The notes beneath the pieces are model-generated. The model did not search any database and was not told where the DNA came from. It saw only the letters and a list, made by a program, of their open reading frames with translations. Below, piece by piece: positions 22,465 to 34,709 of a DNA stretch of 64,000 nucleotides (position 1 is the first letter of the stretch; each line of letters opens with the position of its first letter). Position numbers and translations under genes: made by a program. This DNA is from Gentiana macrophylla (taxonomy: Eukaryota; Streptophyta; Magnoliopsida; Gentianales; Gentianaceae), in NCBI GenBank assembly GCA_026214975.1, contig CM047813.1:35807871-35871870 (forward strand), given 5' to 3'.

Positions 22465-24208
22465 TGATGGGAGTCAACTTTACGTAACTCCGGTGCACTA
22501 ATCACCCCCGTTTACCACACTTTTAGCATAATTTTGGGCAAATTAGGCCATTTTCGGGGTGATATCGTGAGCTTTTGGCACGGGGAACGAACCCATTACC
22601 TTGATGAATTCATACCCCTTTTTGTTGATATTAACCCCATTCTCGAGCACTTTTACCCTCTGGAGTTGTTTGGATGTTTTTGGTTGTTTATGATATTGTA
22701 GGGTGTTGGTGTCTCGAGGACCCGGAAGATGACAATTCGTGGTGAAAAAGCATAACCGAGGCAAGACGAAGGTCAAAAAGGAGAAAAGTGAAGACTGGGA
22801 AACAGGGGGTTCAAACGCCGCGTTTGAACCCTCCAAACGCACGTTCACACACAAAAACGCGCGTTTTAATCCCTAAACGCGCTCCGAAGTTCGTAAAAGA
22901 TTCAGAGTTGAAGCCCTCTAAACGCACGTTTGGGAACCAGCCAAACGCGTGCGTTCCAAGACCCTAAACGCGCTTGACCCTTTCCTAAACGCTGCCTGAT
23001 GAAGAACACCAAGTCTCGCCTGAATTTATGTGTAACGACGTTCCAGCCCAAGCTTTAAACGCGACGTTTGAAGACCCCAAACGCTGCTCCACTTCTTCAA
23101 ACGCCGCTTTGGACCGCTTTTACAGCAGATTTTCCTTCACCTATAAATACCCCCTTAGACATTTTCTTGGATATCAAGCTCTTCTTAGCAAAACTCTACC
23201 CATCTCTTAGCTCGAATTTTGTAATAGCTTAGAATACTTCCTTTAGTGTAAATCAACAACGCCTTAGCTTAATCTTTCCATTTCTTAGCTTAGATTTTCA
23301 TTTCAAACACTAAGAGACCACCTTTTAATTACTTCTCTATTTTGTACTTTTTGGATCTCAACTCGAATTTCTGCAATCTTATGGTATATTTCTCTTCCCT
23401 TTTACTTGTTATGGCTCTTATTTACTGTTTTGTGCATGTTTTGATTAGTATAATGAGTAGCTAAATCCTCTTCATAGCCGGGTCATGTGAAATTTGGTGA
23501 AATCACCCTTTGGGTGATGAAATTGGGAGTGGGTAGTGCTTTTTAATGTTATATCTTGCATGTTTCACGTCTTAGAACCTGTTATAACGGATTTGGGCTA
23601 GATTGATCACCTAGGTCAAAATCACACACATCACTCTTGAGAGTTGTTCAGAGAGAGGGGTGTGGGAAAAGGGTTCTAGGATCACATTCAAGTGTGAGGT
23701 TACTCGTTTATACGCTTAAGCGGCTCGAGTGCAAAACGTGACTTGTTAGAGAGAGTTGTTCGGACCTTAACATGGCAAAAGGTGTTAGAAGAGAGTTGTT
23801 CAGCGCTAGCACCGGTTTAGGAGTTCGCACCCGTGAGATCGAATGCGAGAGTTTATTTGTAATTGCACACTCCCGGTTTTGTCATCCTTGGGGTTGAGAT
23901 TAGCCTTATTGATCATGGTTCGGCTATGTCCCTTTATCCATCTTTGAAATCTAGTAGTGTAATCTTTCTACCTTTTTTAGACTTGTTAGCTTGTTTTACT
24001 TTAATTTTAACATTTATCCAACATCTGACCACCTGGACTAAGAATTACGTTCACTTTGGTACTCACAAACACTTGTCTCTTGGGTTCGACCTCGGACTCC
24101 TGTAGCTATACTAGCAATCGACCCGGTCCACTGCCGGTTAGAGAGCTTGTTTAGTCACCGTTGTCTTGAGCATTTTATAAATTTGTTTGGTGAAATAAAC
24201 GCTCATCA
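22465..24208 (+). repeat. element C 3' LTR
   Basis: It is about 1744 bp and starts TGATGGGAGTCAAC. It has a degenerate palindrome array at 22812-23115 and a TATA-like CTATAAATAC at 23141-23150, and ends ACGCTCATCA. Compared with the 5' LTR, the U3 part is poorly alignable in places (for example 22690-23130 against 17150-17570). The later part (about 23620-23930) is close to 88% by eye. Confidence 0.88.
22812..23115. repeat. degenerate AAACGCGNGTTT array
   Basis: About ten copies of AAACGC-centred short palindromes (for example CAAACGCCGCGTTTG, AAAACGCGCGTTTT, AAACGCACGTTT, AAACGCGTGCGTT) are irregularly spaced. They end about 25 bases before the TATA-like box. Confidence 0.75.
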
Positions 24209-24698
24209 ATGCCATGAAGACTCCGGTCCTAAGGATAATTACACAACCTCCACATAGTGTGACACTTATCCGTGTAAGTGGGTCATCTAACGTGACGCAT
24301 TCTCTAATACACGCCCACGCATACCCAAGTGTCTCTACACTTCGATGAGACGAGATCTATCCCCGCCTCTTAAAGACGTAAGACATCTAATACGTGCTAG
24401 TCTGTTTATTCTATCAATGCCCTGTTTAATAGTACATCAGGCTAGAGACATTTAAGTATCCAACTTATTAAAGTGATTAGAGATCTCATCAACCATGATC
24501 GCCTATCATTGTTTCTCTATCACAGTTTAATACTAAGGACGTTATCATATAACAATTCACAATTGGTCCTTTAAAAGAACATATATATGACAACATAAAA
24601 GCCATTTAATATACGTATAAACATAAAGAAATAGTAGAAATGATCCGACCCGATCGGATCCGGTCCAACCCGGTTGGGTTTAGGACACTATTCAAACA
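24209..24698 (-). repeat. copia B 3' LTR, segment 3
   Basis: It starts with the duplicated ATGCC (24209-24213) and matches 31600-32082. It ends ...ACTATTCAAACA, so on the minus strand the LTR begins TGTTTGAATAG. Confidence 0.9.
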
Positions 24699-24712
24699 AT
24701 CTCCCACTTGGC
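24699..24712 (-). other. copia B polypurine tract
   Basis: On the minus strand this reads GCCAAGTGGGAGAT next to the LTR start, the usual plant copia PPT form. Confidence 0.85.
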
Positions 24713-27700
24713 CTAAAACCAATCACTAGCACACACAAGACCAAGTTGAAACACAAGAATCTCATGCAATACTCAAAACTGAATTTAGCCATAAATGGAT
24801 CGCTATCCGTGGGGACTCAGACTATCTTCATACCATGCTCCAAATGACCAAGTCAAAGGAACTGCCTCAACACATACACGAATCTCTGACAAGACCCTGG
24901 TCCTTGCTTCAAGCAATGAATCCACTTACTATATCAACTATATAGAAAAGGTGGAAGAACCGTATAAGGTTCAGGAATGAACCTTCTAGATCCATGTACT
25001 GCTCCCGCTGTGCCTCTAAGGCACTACTATGTTTTGGCCTCGTTGTAGAATTTACAGTGACCCATAGGCTAGAACATTTCCAGCTCACTGTATCACTTAA
25101 TCAAAGTGACTGCAAACCCAGACACTAGCTCCCACTCGCCTTCATAAGACTCAGGGTACACGTCTGAATAACTATGTTAATTTATTTCCAAGTTTCAGTA
25201 AACAAGGAACTCTTCCTTAACTAGTTTAAGGATATTCTCGACATTCACCAGATTTACTTTTATACTTTCTCATGACTCTTCGTGGAGTATGAACATCCGG
25301 CATTGCCTTTATGATGGTTCCTATCGCCGTAGCAAAGGAAACCTTCCATAAGAATCATCTTTCACCTTATCTTTAGGACTAACGTCCTAACATAGATAGA
25401 TCTTGAGAACACCGCCACCAGATCCCCTGCCGCGATCTATACTAAACTCCTTTTAGCATCACATCTATATAGGTAAACTATAATCTAACAAAGATTAAAT
25501 CTATCGCTATAGATTCTTATTTCCAAATTAAGAACCGCCAATCCAAGTGCTTTCGTAAAGACCTTGAACTACCAAACATTAATTGATCGTGACATGGGGT
25601 GATTATTCTCGAGAGAGATATCCAATACCTTACTCAAAAATCGTAACACACTCCCACTATCCATCTTGCACATTGGGCATATCCTTCTTTTGACTAAATC
25701 AAACTCCTTTGATTATCAAACAAAGAAATCATCTAGAGAAACTTGTTTGAGTCCATAAATGGATCTCGTGGGCTCACATATCATGTTATTGTCTATGAAC
25801 ATCGAGCTTTCTGCCCAACGTCTTCAACACTATCATATAGCCATGATATCAAGTTACAACAAGCATAATCTGAATAGAACTAGGCTCAGCCTTACATGGA
25901 CATTCCCTCTAGGTAAGACAGACTAGGTTCACAACCTGGTTGTCACTGATGGAATCTAATTCAGATATTATGGCTCCTGGCCATATCTCTCAATCTTGCC
26001 TTTCAAACATTCTTTCATAAGTCGTGAGATATTCATTCTTCAAGATGAACATACCAAAGAAATTTTTCAGCTTGAGGTTATCCACAGACTTACAAAACCT
26101 TTGTGTGCACTGAGCAAAGTTGTTTTACACCTCATCGCTATGTGGCATCCGCCACGCTCCTATGGTTGAATATGTCTTTGTGGTTCTCAAACTCTTTTGA
26201 GATTTGATTCACTCCCACTGCTTCTCTTGGAAGAAACACTTCCTCTAAGACAAAGACATGTTTGGAGACAAACACATTTTGCTCATGGATGATTAAATAA
26301 TATCTAGCGTGCATTTGCTAAGATATTCCACAAAGTTGCATATGTCGTACTAGGCTCCAAGCCCTTTCTCGACTTTGCCTATGAAAACTTCAAATCATCG
26401 GTTAAGATAGATTCGACATTATCCTCTTCCAAACCTAATATGGAATTTATTCAACCTTTATTCTTTGGAACTAGGTTAAGTATAAGGGCACTTTCTCCGA
26501 ACGGGTAAGGGATACATCGCATGGCTTGCGCCACACCTTTATCATATAAAGTGTTATTTCCATTTTGGGAACACAATCTAATTGTGTATCCCAAAGATGG
26601 TATCCTTCAAGGAGAATCTTATTCCGCTTTGAGATTTACTTCAAACACCCTTCAGGTATTAATTACTTCAATCTAATTGAAGAATAAGTAGCTCATCAAT
26701 CTCATATTCGTACTGGCTCGAACTTTTCGGGCTTTCCGAATTATGCACTTCACTGAGTACACTCAACTATTTCTAAAAACAGTCACAGAGATTAATAAAC
26801 AATTATTTGTGGCGTTAATTGTCATAAGCCAACAAACATCGGTATGTTTAGGCTTTGGAAAACTTTCTAGATTTTATAACCTTTCAATAAAAGGTATTTC
26901 AGTCATCTTTAGATAAGATACGTATTACCCACATGATTCATAATCATATGGTTCAACATCATCGTAATGACGCTTAATTACACGCTTCCTTCCGGAGAGA
27001 CTATGTCTAGAACAACCACAAATGTTAAGGATAACAAATTACACAAAATATTTAGTTGAGATCTCATCACATATATCATCTATATAGTGACATCAATCTA
27101 ATATGTTAGATTCAAAGACCTTCCAACTTTATCGAATAACATTTATTCTTTACGATTGAATATGTCTACTAAATCCTAACAAATAATCGAAAGCATGTTC
27201 TTTATAAGAACCGAACATAATAACATTTATTTAGTTCCCTTTATCGCTTTACTAGATCCGAGAATATGGTAAGTGTTACAACGTTTGCTTCGCCTTCCAT
27301 ATCCGTATTTAATCTTTCTAATTTAATCACACTCGCAAGATATCATATATCTAAGAGTTGACTTGAAGTTAGATTGATTTATCTCAACTTACTTGCCTAT
27401 AATAGAAACTTCAATAAGTTCTCTATTTAAGCACATGCCCTAACTTTCATTTTAATCCTTCAAGCACTTGTAAATGTTTCTTAGTGTAGTCTTCATAAGA
27501 CTTAAGAAAGATCACAAGAGCTATGTCTTTGATTTCCTTTCATAAAGTTTATTAAATAGTTTATTTATCCTTTTGAATCGTATTCAAAACATTGACTATC
27601 TAATTAACCTTAAGCAATGATAGAATTAAGTCGATACTTAAATCTTACAATTTTGAAAACAACCTTTCCAAAATTAGATGTGGTCATTCTTATCCAACGC

Positions 27701-30016
27701 TTTGAATTAATTGTCATCATGATGATCGAATGATCATCTTGGATCGTATCCAATATATGACTAATTCGTTGAAACTTATTTCAAATGATTTAATCATATC
27801 ATGAGCTTCCGCTTTCATTAATAATTAAAGTCTCGGAGCACTGCATCAATTATGTAATCTCCTTGTCTCTAACTACTATAACGGGATTGCTCATGTCATT
27901 GCTTATTTTAAAATGATTAAAATTACTTAACCATATTTGATAACGCTTCTCAAAATTAACAGTCATAATTTGGTTTTACTAATCGAGAATAAAACATAAA
28001 TATAAAGTTTGCTAAAACTACAACATAAAAATGAAAATAAAAGAGTGTTGTTGTTTATACACGCAAAATCAAAAATGGTCTTTTGATTTATGATTTTGCT
28101 CCCACTAGTCAACTACTCCCAATTGACTTTCAAGAATCTTTCAAAATTCTTTAGTGGCCAAGATCCCATCTGGTTACCCCGATTCCCGACGAGGGCCGAT
28201 CAACCGAATAATTCGAAAGGTATGTAACTCTTACCAATCACATCTCTATGTGACTCTTGGTGGTTGACTAGTCAACTCTTTGACAATTCACATCTTTATG
28301 TGGTAGTCAACCCCTTGCCTCTGTAGAATAAGACGGTCCCGACGAGGCCAATCACCGCAATACTCTAGTCAAGTCATAACTCAATATTCGCGAGATCTCA
28401 TACGATCATATCTCAATAACGACGATATACCCATGGTGAGGTCAACTCTCGACGAGGGCCGATCGCTTGATCCGAACAAAGGCTCTTCACCATCGCTTAT
28501 AATATTGGGAGACAATTTTCACTTGATTTTTGTTGTGGAAATATTTACGTAAATTAATTCACTTAATTAATTTTAATTATTGTCTCATCAAATATATCTA
28601 TCTCTATAGACATACATCCTACACATTTATCTAGATCGTGCTAGTCATGCATCTATCGTATCATATAAAATAAATACAAGCACAAAATAAATAAATGCGT
28701 AAAGTAACCGGTATGATCATGGACTTTTTCCTAGGTGCGGTTTCAATACAAATCGACGAAACCGCTGGTCACAATCTAAGGTAGTTGCAACCGCCAATAG
28801 GATCTTTAATGCCCCATTCTCCAATGGGTTCTTTATTTTCGTCTTTCTTTGGTCTTCATCTTCTGCTCCATTCTTGTTACATTTAATTCTATCTAATAAA
28901 ATAAATACACCCACCGCACACGGGGGGGAGCTAACATGAATGGGATGAATGCAGAAAATAAACTAGGTCACGTTCTTCATAACGGCCTAGGACAATTTTA
29001 AACCAACAGAAAATTAAATCATTCACATCTATCCTATCGGTAGAGTCCATGATCAATCGGGGTCCTTATTATATCTACTATATCTAATTCATACAATAAA
29101 ATCTTATGAAATAGATAAAATAAAATTTAACTACTTGCGTCTTAATTAATCAATTAATATTTAATCTATTAAATAATTTTATCCAATCAATTAACTAATT
29201 AACATTTAAATAATTAAATGATTTAATCGAAATAAAATTAACGATTAATTTTAGACGATTTTAATTTTAATTTTAATTAATTGGAACTATTCCAAAAATA
29301 AATCAAATTTAAAATTAACTCTCATTTGTTTCTTTCCTTTTGATTCTTAATCAAAAGGGATGCCTTTGGTTTCCTAAACCAAAAGGCATCTTCCTAAACT
29401 AAATTTGGCTTAGGCCTGGCCACTTTTCAAAATCAAAATTTTGGAAGTGGCTTGAGCCTAAATCTTTTCAAATCAAATATTTGAAAGGGCCAGAGCCTAT
29501 TCCAAATCAAATATTTGGAAAGGCCAAATAATTTTGGTTTAGGCCTGCTACTTTCAAAAATCAAAATTTTGAAGTGGATTGAGCTTGCAGCCTTTTCCCA
29601 AATCAAATATTTGGAAAGGCTTAGCTTATTCCAAACAAAGTTTGAAATGTCATTATTATTTTAATGTCATATGGCATCCCAATGGCCCAAACTATTTGAA
29701 CCATTGGTTAGCCACATGATACAACTAAACAAAGGAGATATCAATCACAACTATGAACCATATTGAATCACAAAATACACAAAACAAAAGTTTGGAGATC
29801 CACCAAAGATTGACCGTCAACCGATCGCCGCGCAGCAGTCGCCTGCCGCCGCCGCTGGGGTGGTGCCGCCGCCAGTCGGCCGAGCACCACCAGATCTTTT
29901 TTTTTTTCTTTTCGTGTATCAATTTTGCAAATCAAAAAATCTTTCATCTTCTAATTACGTGATTTAAACGATAAAATTAACTACGCAATATAACATGCTT
30001 ATTGCTTAAGCTCGAA
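24713..30016 (-). pseudogene. pol: copia B internal region, decayed gag-pol
   Basis: There is no open frame above about 65 codons. On the minus strand two reverse-transcriptase landmarks are still readable: a DNQVVNLV peptide at about 25925-25950 (compare DNxVWxLV in copia RT) and SIYGLKQ at about 25742-25765. Both are in the right order and spacing for copia RT. RNase H would lie nearer 24900-25300 and integrase further right (about 26500-28500), but I could not read them with certainty. The region 28700-30016 is AT-rich with short direct and inverted repeats (for example the AAATCAAATATTTGGAAAGGC units at 29420-29650). This is an ancient inactive element. Confidence 0.6.
29380..29650. repeat. 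short repeats near copia B 5' end
   Basis: Several copies of AAATCAAATATTTGGAAAGG or the related AAAATCAAAATTTTGGAAGT, each followed by a CTTGAGCCTA-like segment, occur at 20-60 base spacing (about 29430, 29466, 29503, 29556 and 29598). Each core is a small palindrome (CAAATATTTG). They lie in the leader of the element. Confidence 0.6.
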
Positions 30017-30032
30017 GCTCTCTCTGATACCA
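30017..30032 (-). other. copia B primer binding site
   Basis: The minus strand reads TGGTATCAGAGAGAGC directly after the 5' LTR. The first 11 bases fit initiator Met-tRNA. Confidence 0.85.
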
Positions 30033-30033
30033 C

Positions 30034-30746
30034 TCTTAGGAAATTTACGCGGGAACGCAGCGGAATTTATAATTTTATTTTCTTTTAACCAGGATCGACT
30101 TCGTTTAAGCAATAAACAAATGAGTTAGTAGACGGTGGTTACCTTGGTTGATCTAAAAGATCGACGCTTTGACCGTCTAAGGAGAGTAGTTCTGCATAGA
30201 GCCGCCTAAGTGTTTGGCCTCTACCGCTAGTCCACATGAACAGCTCGCCGGAATCCCATCATGGATTGCTATTGGAAAACTCCAGTTGCTAGACCGGCCT
30301 TTTTCCCCTCTTTCCAACTCTCTATAGGATGCTCTCTATTTTACATAAGAACTATTAGTTCTTGGAATTGTGTTGTACAAAAGAGCTTGACACGCACACT
30401 ATATTTATAGTGTATGTGGCGCCCCAACTAGAGTGTGGAGGAGAAGAAAATATTTTTCCAATAAAATAAGGAAAATATAATTGATTGATTTATCTCATTT
30501 ATTACAATATCTCATATTAAATAAATCTAGGATATTATCAATATCTTATATTGAATATTTCCAAGATATTGTCAATATCTTATATTGACAATATTTATCT
30601 TTTATTATATTACCATAAATCAATTTACACATGTGTATATATCACATATATATTACACAAATAAATCTATTAATACCCAAAATTCAAATATGTCAATCTT
30701 GGCATACACGTGTGACATGCACACAAATTTCAGCCGCATGCATCTT

Positions 30747-30835
<89 letters not shown>

Positions 30836-32082
30836 TCTTATATTAATATTTGGTAATATCATTAATTAAATTGCACAATCCAAGTATATCTTATAACATT
30901 AAATGTGGCGCCTTCGACCAACAAATTGGCTTCCCGAATATTCTTTAATTAATATAATTAATATCTTGTATTTTATTTATTCATAATAAATAAATACCAC
31001 CATATTAATTTACAACTATAACCTTTATAGTCTCGAGATAAACTTTCCTTATTTGGTTTTCATCTATAACCACATTTTAATCCGCTAGATGTTCTTATGT
31101 GTGTGACCCGATAGGCTTCGAATATGTTGGCCGTAGACACAAAGTGCAAATTACTTAAAATGCCCTTCATGCCTAACGATCACGGGATAGCGTCTAGCAA
31201 CACACCGTGACCCCCAATCATCGGAAGAGTCAAATGAAATGACTACTACCTTTCATGTGAAACAGTTATCGTGTAACTTACAATCCTATCGCTGTAATAA
31301 TATCCATACGGTCGCACGTCGAGTGTCAAACATTAACGACCGTATCTTATAATCTGATATCATGCTCTCTCAAGTAACTCATTTACTCCCACTTTGCAAA
31401 GATTCACGAGAGTAAGACATTCCTTATAAGAAGGCCATTTCGGATATTCGATCCAATTCATAAGATACGTGATTCCCGGACGACCAATCATGTATACTCC
31501 GCATGCTTCAAAGATTATCATACCCAATCACTACCGCATGATCGCCCGCGGCTGTGGAAACCTCAATAGTGTCAAAGCATGACAATCCACACCGTGATGC
31601 CATGAAGACTCCGTCTAAGGATAATTACACAACCGCACATAGTGTGACACTTATCCGTGTAAGTGGGTCGATCTAACGTATACATTCTCTAAATACACGC
31701 CCACGCATACCCAAGTGTCTCTACACTTCGATAGAGCGAGATCTATCCCCGCCTTAAAGACATGTAAGACATCTAATACGTGCTAGTCTGCTTATACTAT
31801 CAATGCCCTGCTTAATAGTACATCACCTTGTAGACATTTAAGTATCAAACTTATTAAAGTGATTAGAGATCTCATCAACCATAATCGCTATCATGGTTTC
31901 TCTATCACGCTTTAATACTATGACGTTATCATATAACAATTCACAATTGGTCCTTTAAAAGAACATATATATGACAACATAAAAGCCATTTAATATATGT
32001 ATAAACATAAAGAAATAGTAGAAATGATCCGACCTAATCGGATCCGGTCCAACCCGATTGGGTTTAGGACACTATTCCAACA
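30034..32082 (-). repeat. copia B 5' LTR, uninterrupted
   Basis: It is about 2.05 kb, from TCTTAGGAAAT at 30034 (canonical TG changed to TC) to ...CACTATTCCAACA at 32082. It contains the palindromic TATA-like box near 30400 and a (TA)n tract at about 30752-30830. The peptides of repeated Tyr-Ile from this tract are artefacts. It serves as the empty-site reference for the Helitron and element C insertions in the other LTR. Confidence 0.9.
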
Positions 32083-33102
32083 AAGATCTGAGCCCTCGCA
32101 AAGACTTTCTAGGCCATAATGTGAGTCCGTCTGACATCTTAGCGCCTTTCAACTATGCTAATGCTTGTATAGCTTGGGCAATAGTTCGAATATTCTAGTT
32201 GATTTAGGATGGCTTATCTTTACTGTAATCGCAGACTTCGCCTAACCGCCCTAAGAGATATGCCTTTTCCTAATTTAATCTCTGCACTTTGCATTCGAGC
32301 ACAAATCATTATTCTTCCAGCTGATAGGCTCATGTCACCCACTACACCAGTAGTTGGTCCTCGCCTTTCCGAACTTCTAGCTGGTCGTCTTAATTACGAA
32401 AATCCTGCACCATCTCAAGGATCACTTCCTCGGTCGACCCCAACTTCTGTCCCCCTTGTTTTTCCATCTCCTAGCATGTTCCCTATCCAGAACCTTGCTT
32501 AGGAGGCTCGACTCGATTTTCTTGAATCTGAGTTGACTGATATTCGGGGTGGCCAAGCTGCTCATGATGCTAATCTTATCTTAGGTTTTGAGAGAGTCCG
32601 GCTGTGGGTTGACGATTTACGTATTGGTATTCGAGGTCAGCGTACTTTTCTTAGGAATATCAACCCTGGTTATGCTCAGATTTCTGATACTCTGGATCAG
32701 TGTCAACCAGGTTCCTATACTTTGCCTACCTGTGTATCTACTATACCTACCCGTACCTCCTACCAAGCTTTTCCTAGGTCTACCTTAGCCCCTGGTGGTA
32801 TGCCCAGTTTTGAGTCTACAAGTACAGGTACTACTGCTGCTTTCTCTACCGGGTTCAACATTCCGTCTTCTATCTCGTCTATTAGTACCGGTTTGAGTAA
32901 CATGGGTTTGGATGGTTCAGTGGTCATGTCTACAACTGCTGCTGGTGCTCGCTTAGAAGCTTTGGTGTCTGTCACCGCAATCTCAGATTCGGTCCAGTTT
33001 TTTAGCAACCTCAATCCAACGGATTTCCAAGGAGCCGGTCTCGTAAATCCAATTAGTTTTTCTCCAATGAGTATGGTGGCTATGAGTGATGCTAATTTTT
33101 GA
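32083..33102 (+). pseudogene. Athila ORF2 copy a, C-terminal half
   Basis: This is a continuation of 11271-11857 beyond copia B. It reads DLSPRKDFLGHNVSPSDILAP at about 32086, then after a stop FPNLISALCIRAQIIILPADR (compare PFAWLISHLCNHVDDVL in ORF2b), and a Ser/Thr/Pro-rich tail open from 32533 to 33102. The tail has no recognised domain. Stops at about 32197 and 32500 break the frame. The family is the putative plant transposon protein of Athila elements, whose role is unknown. Confidence 0.7.
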
Positions 33103-33806
33103 GAGACTATTCGGACATCCAGGGTGGATGACTCTGAAACAGATTCAGACATTTGAAATATTTTTATCAAGTTCCTAAATACTGTGTGTTGTTATTTGGA
33201 TTGCTGCGTGTAGTTTACGTTTTCTTTTCATTTTGTTAAAAACTACGTTAGTTTGCTATTTTTTTTGTCGGTTGGTTTGAAAATATTATTGGCACGTTTG
33301 GCTTTTGGTTGATGCACTCTTTGGATAGTGCAGGTGTTGATTTTTTATGATTAATTATGCTCCCTTTTTTTAGCATATTTGCATCCCCTGTGCTGTTGGT
33401 TTTGTTTGATTTATGGCTCTGCTGCAAACTTTTAGCCTCTATACGTGATTTGAGAAGTCCGGTCTACGCCGGATATATCCCAGTTTGCACTGAAATTCAT
33501 AGCTATTGTTTTTGTCGTTTAGCTCGGCGTACGCCGGAATTTTCCCGGTCCACGCCGCCACCGTTCATGCCGACTGACTACTCTCTCGCATTTTCATCAT
33601 TTTGATTCCTAGATCGACACATAGGCACTTACGCCGACCCGGCGACGCAGAATTTTCACGGTCATACTGCCGTGATATTTTTGGGCCGACCAGAAGCTCC
33701 TCCGCAGATCTTCATTTTCTATTTATATCCTTTTTATCCCATTCCCAAACCCTACCCAACTCTTCTTCTCCAACTTTTCCTCAACTATTTTCCTTCTTTT
33801 GCAGCC
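33103..33806 (+). other. Athila spacer and leader before ORF2b
   Basis: There is no gene. It contains palindromes of the CCGGTCTACGCCGG class (33459-33472, about 33522-33560, about 33630-33675) and a CT-rich leader ending TTTTGCAGCC before the ATG at 33807. That ending resembles a splice acceptor. The layout repeats that of 10740-11270. Confidence 0.6.
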
Positions 33807-34709
33807 ATGTCAACCCCATCCTCCCCTTCAGCCCCTTCTTTTTCACCACCTGGGTCACCAAACTCAATTGTCTCTCAAACTGATCAACACTACAATACCC
33901 CGACTATTATCGATTACACTACCGAGACGGCACGTGATCGTTACTTTTCAAATTTCTATCACTCTCCCATCCTCGTTGAAAAAGGCTTAAACATGCGTAG
34001 GGTTAAGGAATGGGGAGAAATTCGTGTCATGTGGGGTGGTTGGGAACATTTTGTTCGTGCTCCCCGTGGACGAATTAACATCACCATGGTGCGTGAATTC
34101 TATGCTGTCCTTTCTGAAACCCCCTTTGTTGAAGCCACCACTGCTGTCAACATTCGTAGTGTCGCAGTTCCTTTTACCCCTACCTTTATAAACCGGGCCT
34201 TCTTCATCCTATAGGAGCATGCTGCTCCTCACAATCACTACGAAGAGGTTTGGCATTTGGACACCATCAACGGGCTGGTTATAAAGTGCACCGAAGCGGC
34301 ACGAGTTTTGTTTCCCGGTGACGATCGTGATCGCGATTTGTCGGCTTATGCTTTGTCTTCCCCGATGCGTGCATGGAAGCATTTCATTAACTCTCGCGTT
34401 TTCCCAACTAATGATTTTTCAGAGGTTAATGATGATGAGCTGTTGTTGCTTTATGCCATTTCTGTTGGCGCTATGATTGACTGGGGTATCATTGTTCATT
34501 GTGTTGCTGTCTCGTTTGCCTTGTCCCGTCAAATTTTCCGTCAACCTTTGCCATTTGCATGGTTGATTTCTCATCTCTGTAATCACGTGGATGATGTTCT
34601 GGTAATCTGCACCAATGAAGTTTTTATTTGCCGTCGTTCTCAAACTGCTATGTTGCCCGTTGATATTCCCGGTGGTTCCTCATCTACAGAAACTGGGGAT
34701 ACTGACTGA
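33807..34709 (+). pseudogene. Athila ORF2 copy b (one in-frame stop)
   Basis: The ATG at 33807 (MSTPSSPSAPSF) opens a 301-codon frame interrupted only by one TAG at 34212-34214. Conserved pieces are NMRRVKEWGEI, REFYAVLSE, VPFTPTFINRAFF, PMRAWKHFINSRVFP, DELLLLYAISVGAMIDWG and PFAWLISHLC. All are typical of the Athila ORF2 family (putative plant transposon protein). It has a Ser/Pro-rich N-terminus and no signal peptide. It is a second, diverged paralogue of ORF2a in the same element. The upstream TTTTGCAG suggests expression from a spliced RNA. Function is unknown. Confidence 0.75.

Larger units (their letters stand above)
16914..24208 (+). mobile_element. non-autonomous Athila-like LTR retrotransposon C
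   Basis: Its structure is 5' LTR 16914-18658, PBS TGGCGCCGTTGCCGGG at 18662, an internal region without protease, RT or integrase, PPT 22446-22464, and 3' LTR 22465-24208. The element starts TGATGGGAG and ends CTCATCA, and is flanked by ATGCC on both sides (16909-16913, 24209-24213). Its PBS and two internal non-coding blocks are shared with the Athila element, so an Athila pol in trans is the likely mover (inference). The two LTRs are much more divergent than expected. Confidence 0.9.
11858..32082 (-). mobile_element. Ty1/copia retrotransposon B, with Helitron and element C nested in its 3' LTR
   Basis: The minus-strand order is a 5' LTR (32082 down to 30034), a PBS reading TGGTATCAGAGAGAGC (30032-30017), a degenerate copia internal region, a PPT (CCAAGTGGGAGAT, about 24711-24699) and a 3' LTR in three pieces (24698-24209, 16913-16102, 12576-11858). 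Without the insertions the left LTR is about 2.02 kb and the right 2.05 kb. Sampled stretches look roughly 92-95% identical. The element splits Athila ORF2. I could not find a clean 5-bp target duplication (GTACG left, AAGAT right). Confidence 0.9.

Noticed and set aside
29725..29962. small gene around a GC-rich CCGCCGCC stretch
   Set aside because: There is only a short low-complexity peptide on each strand, inside the copia B leader.
30585..30846. frames with repeated Tyr-Ile
   Set aside because: They are translations of the (TA)n microsatellite in the copia B LTR.
32760..33170. 136-codon minus-strand frame
   Set aside because: It is a shadow of the plus-strand Ser/Thr-rich tail of Athila ORF2a.
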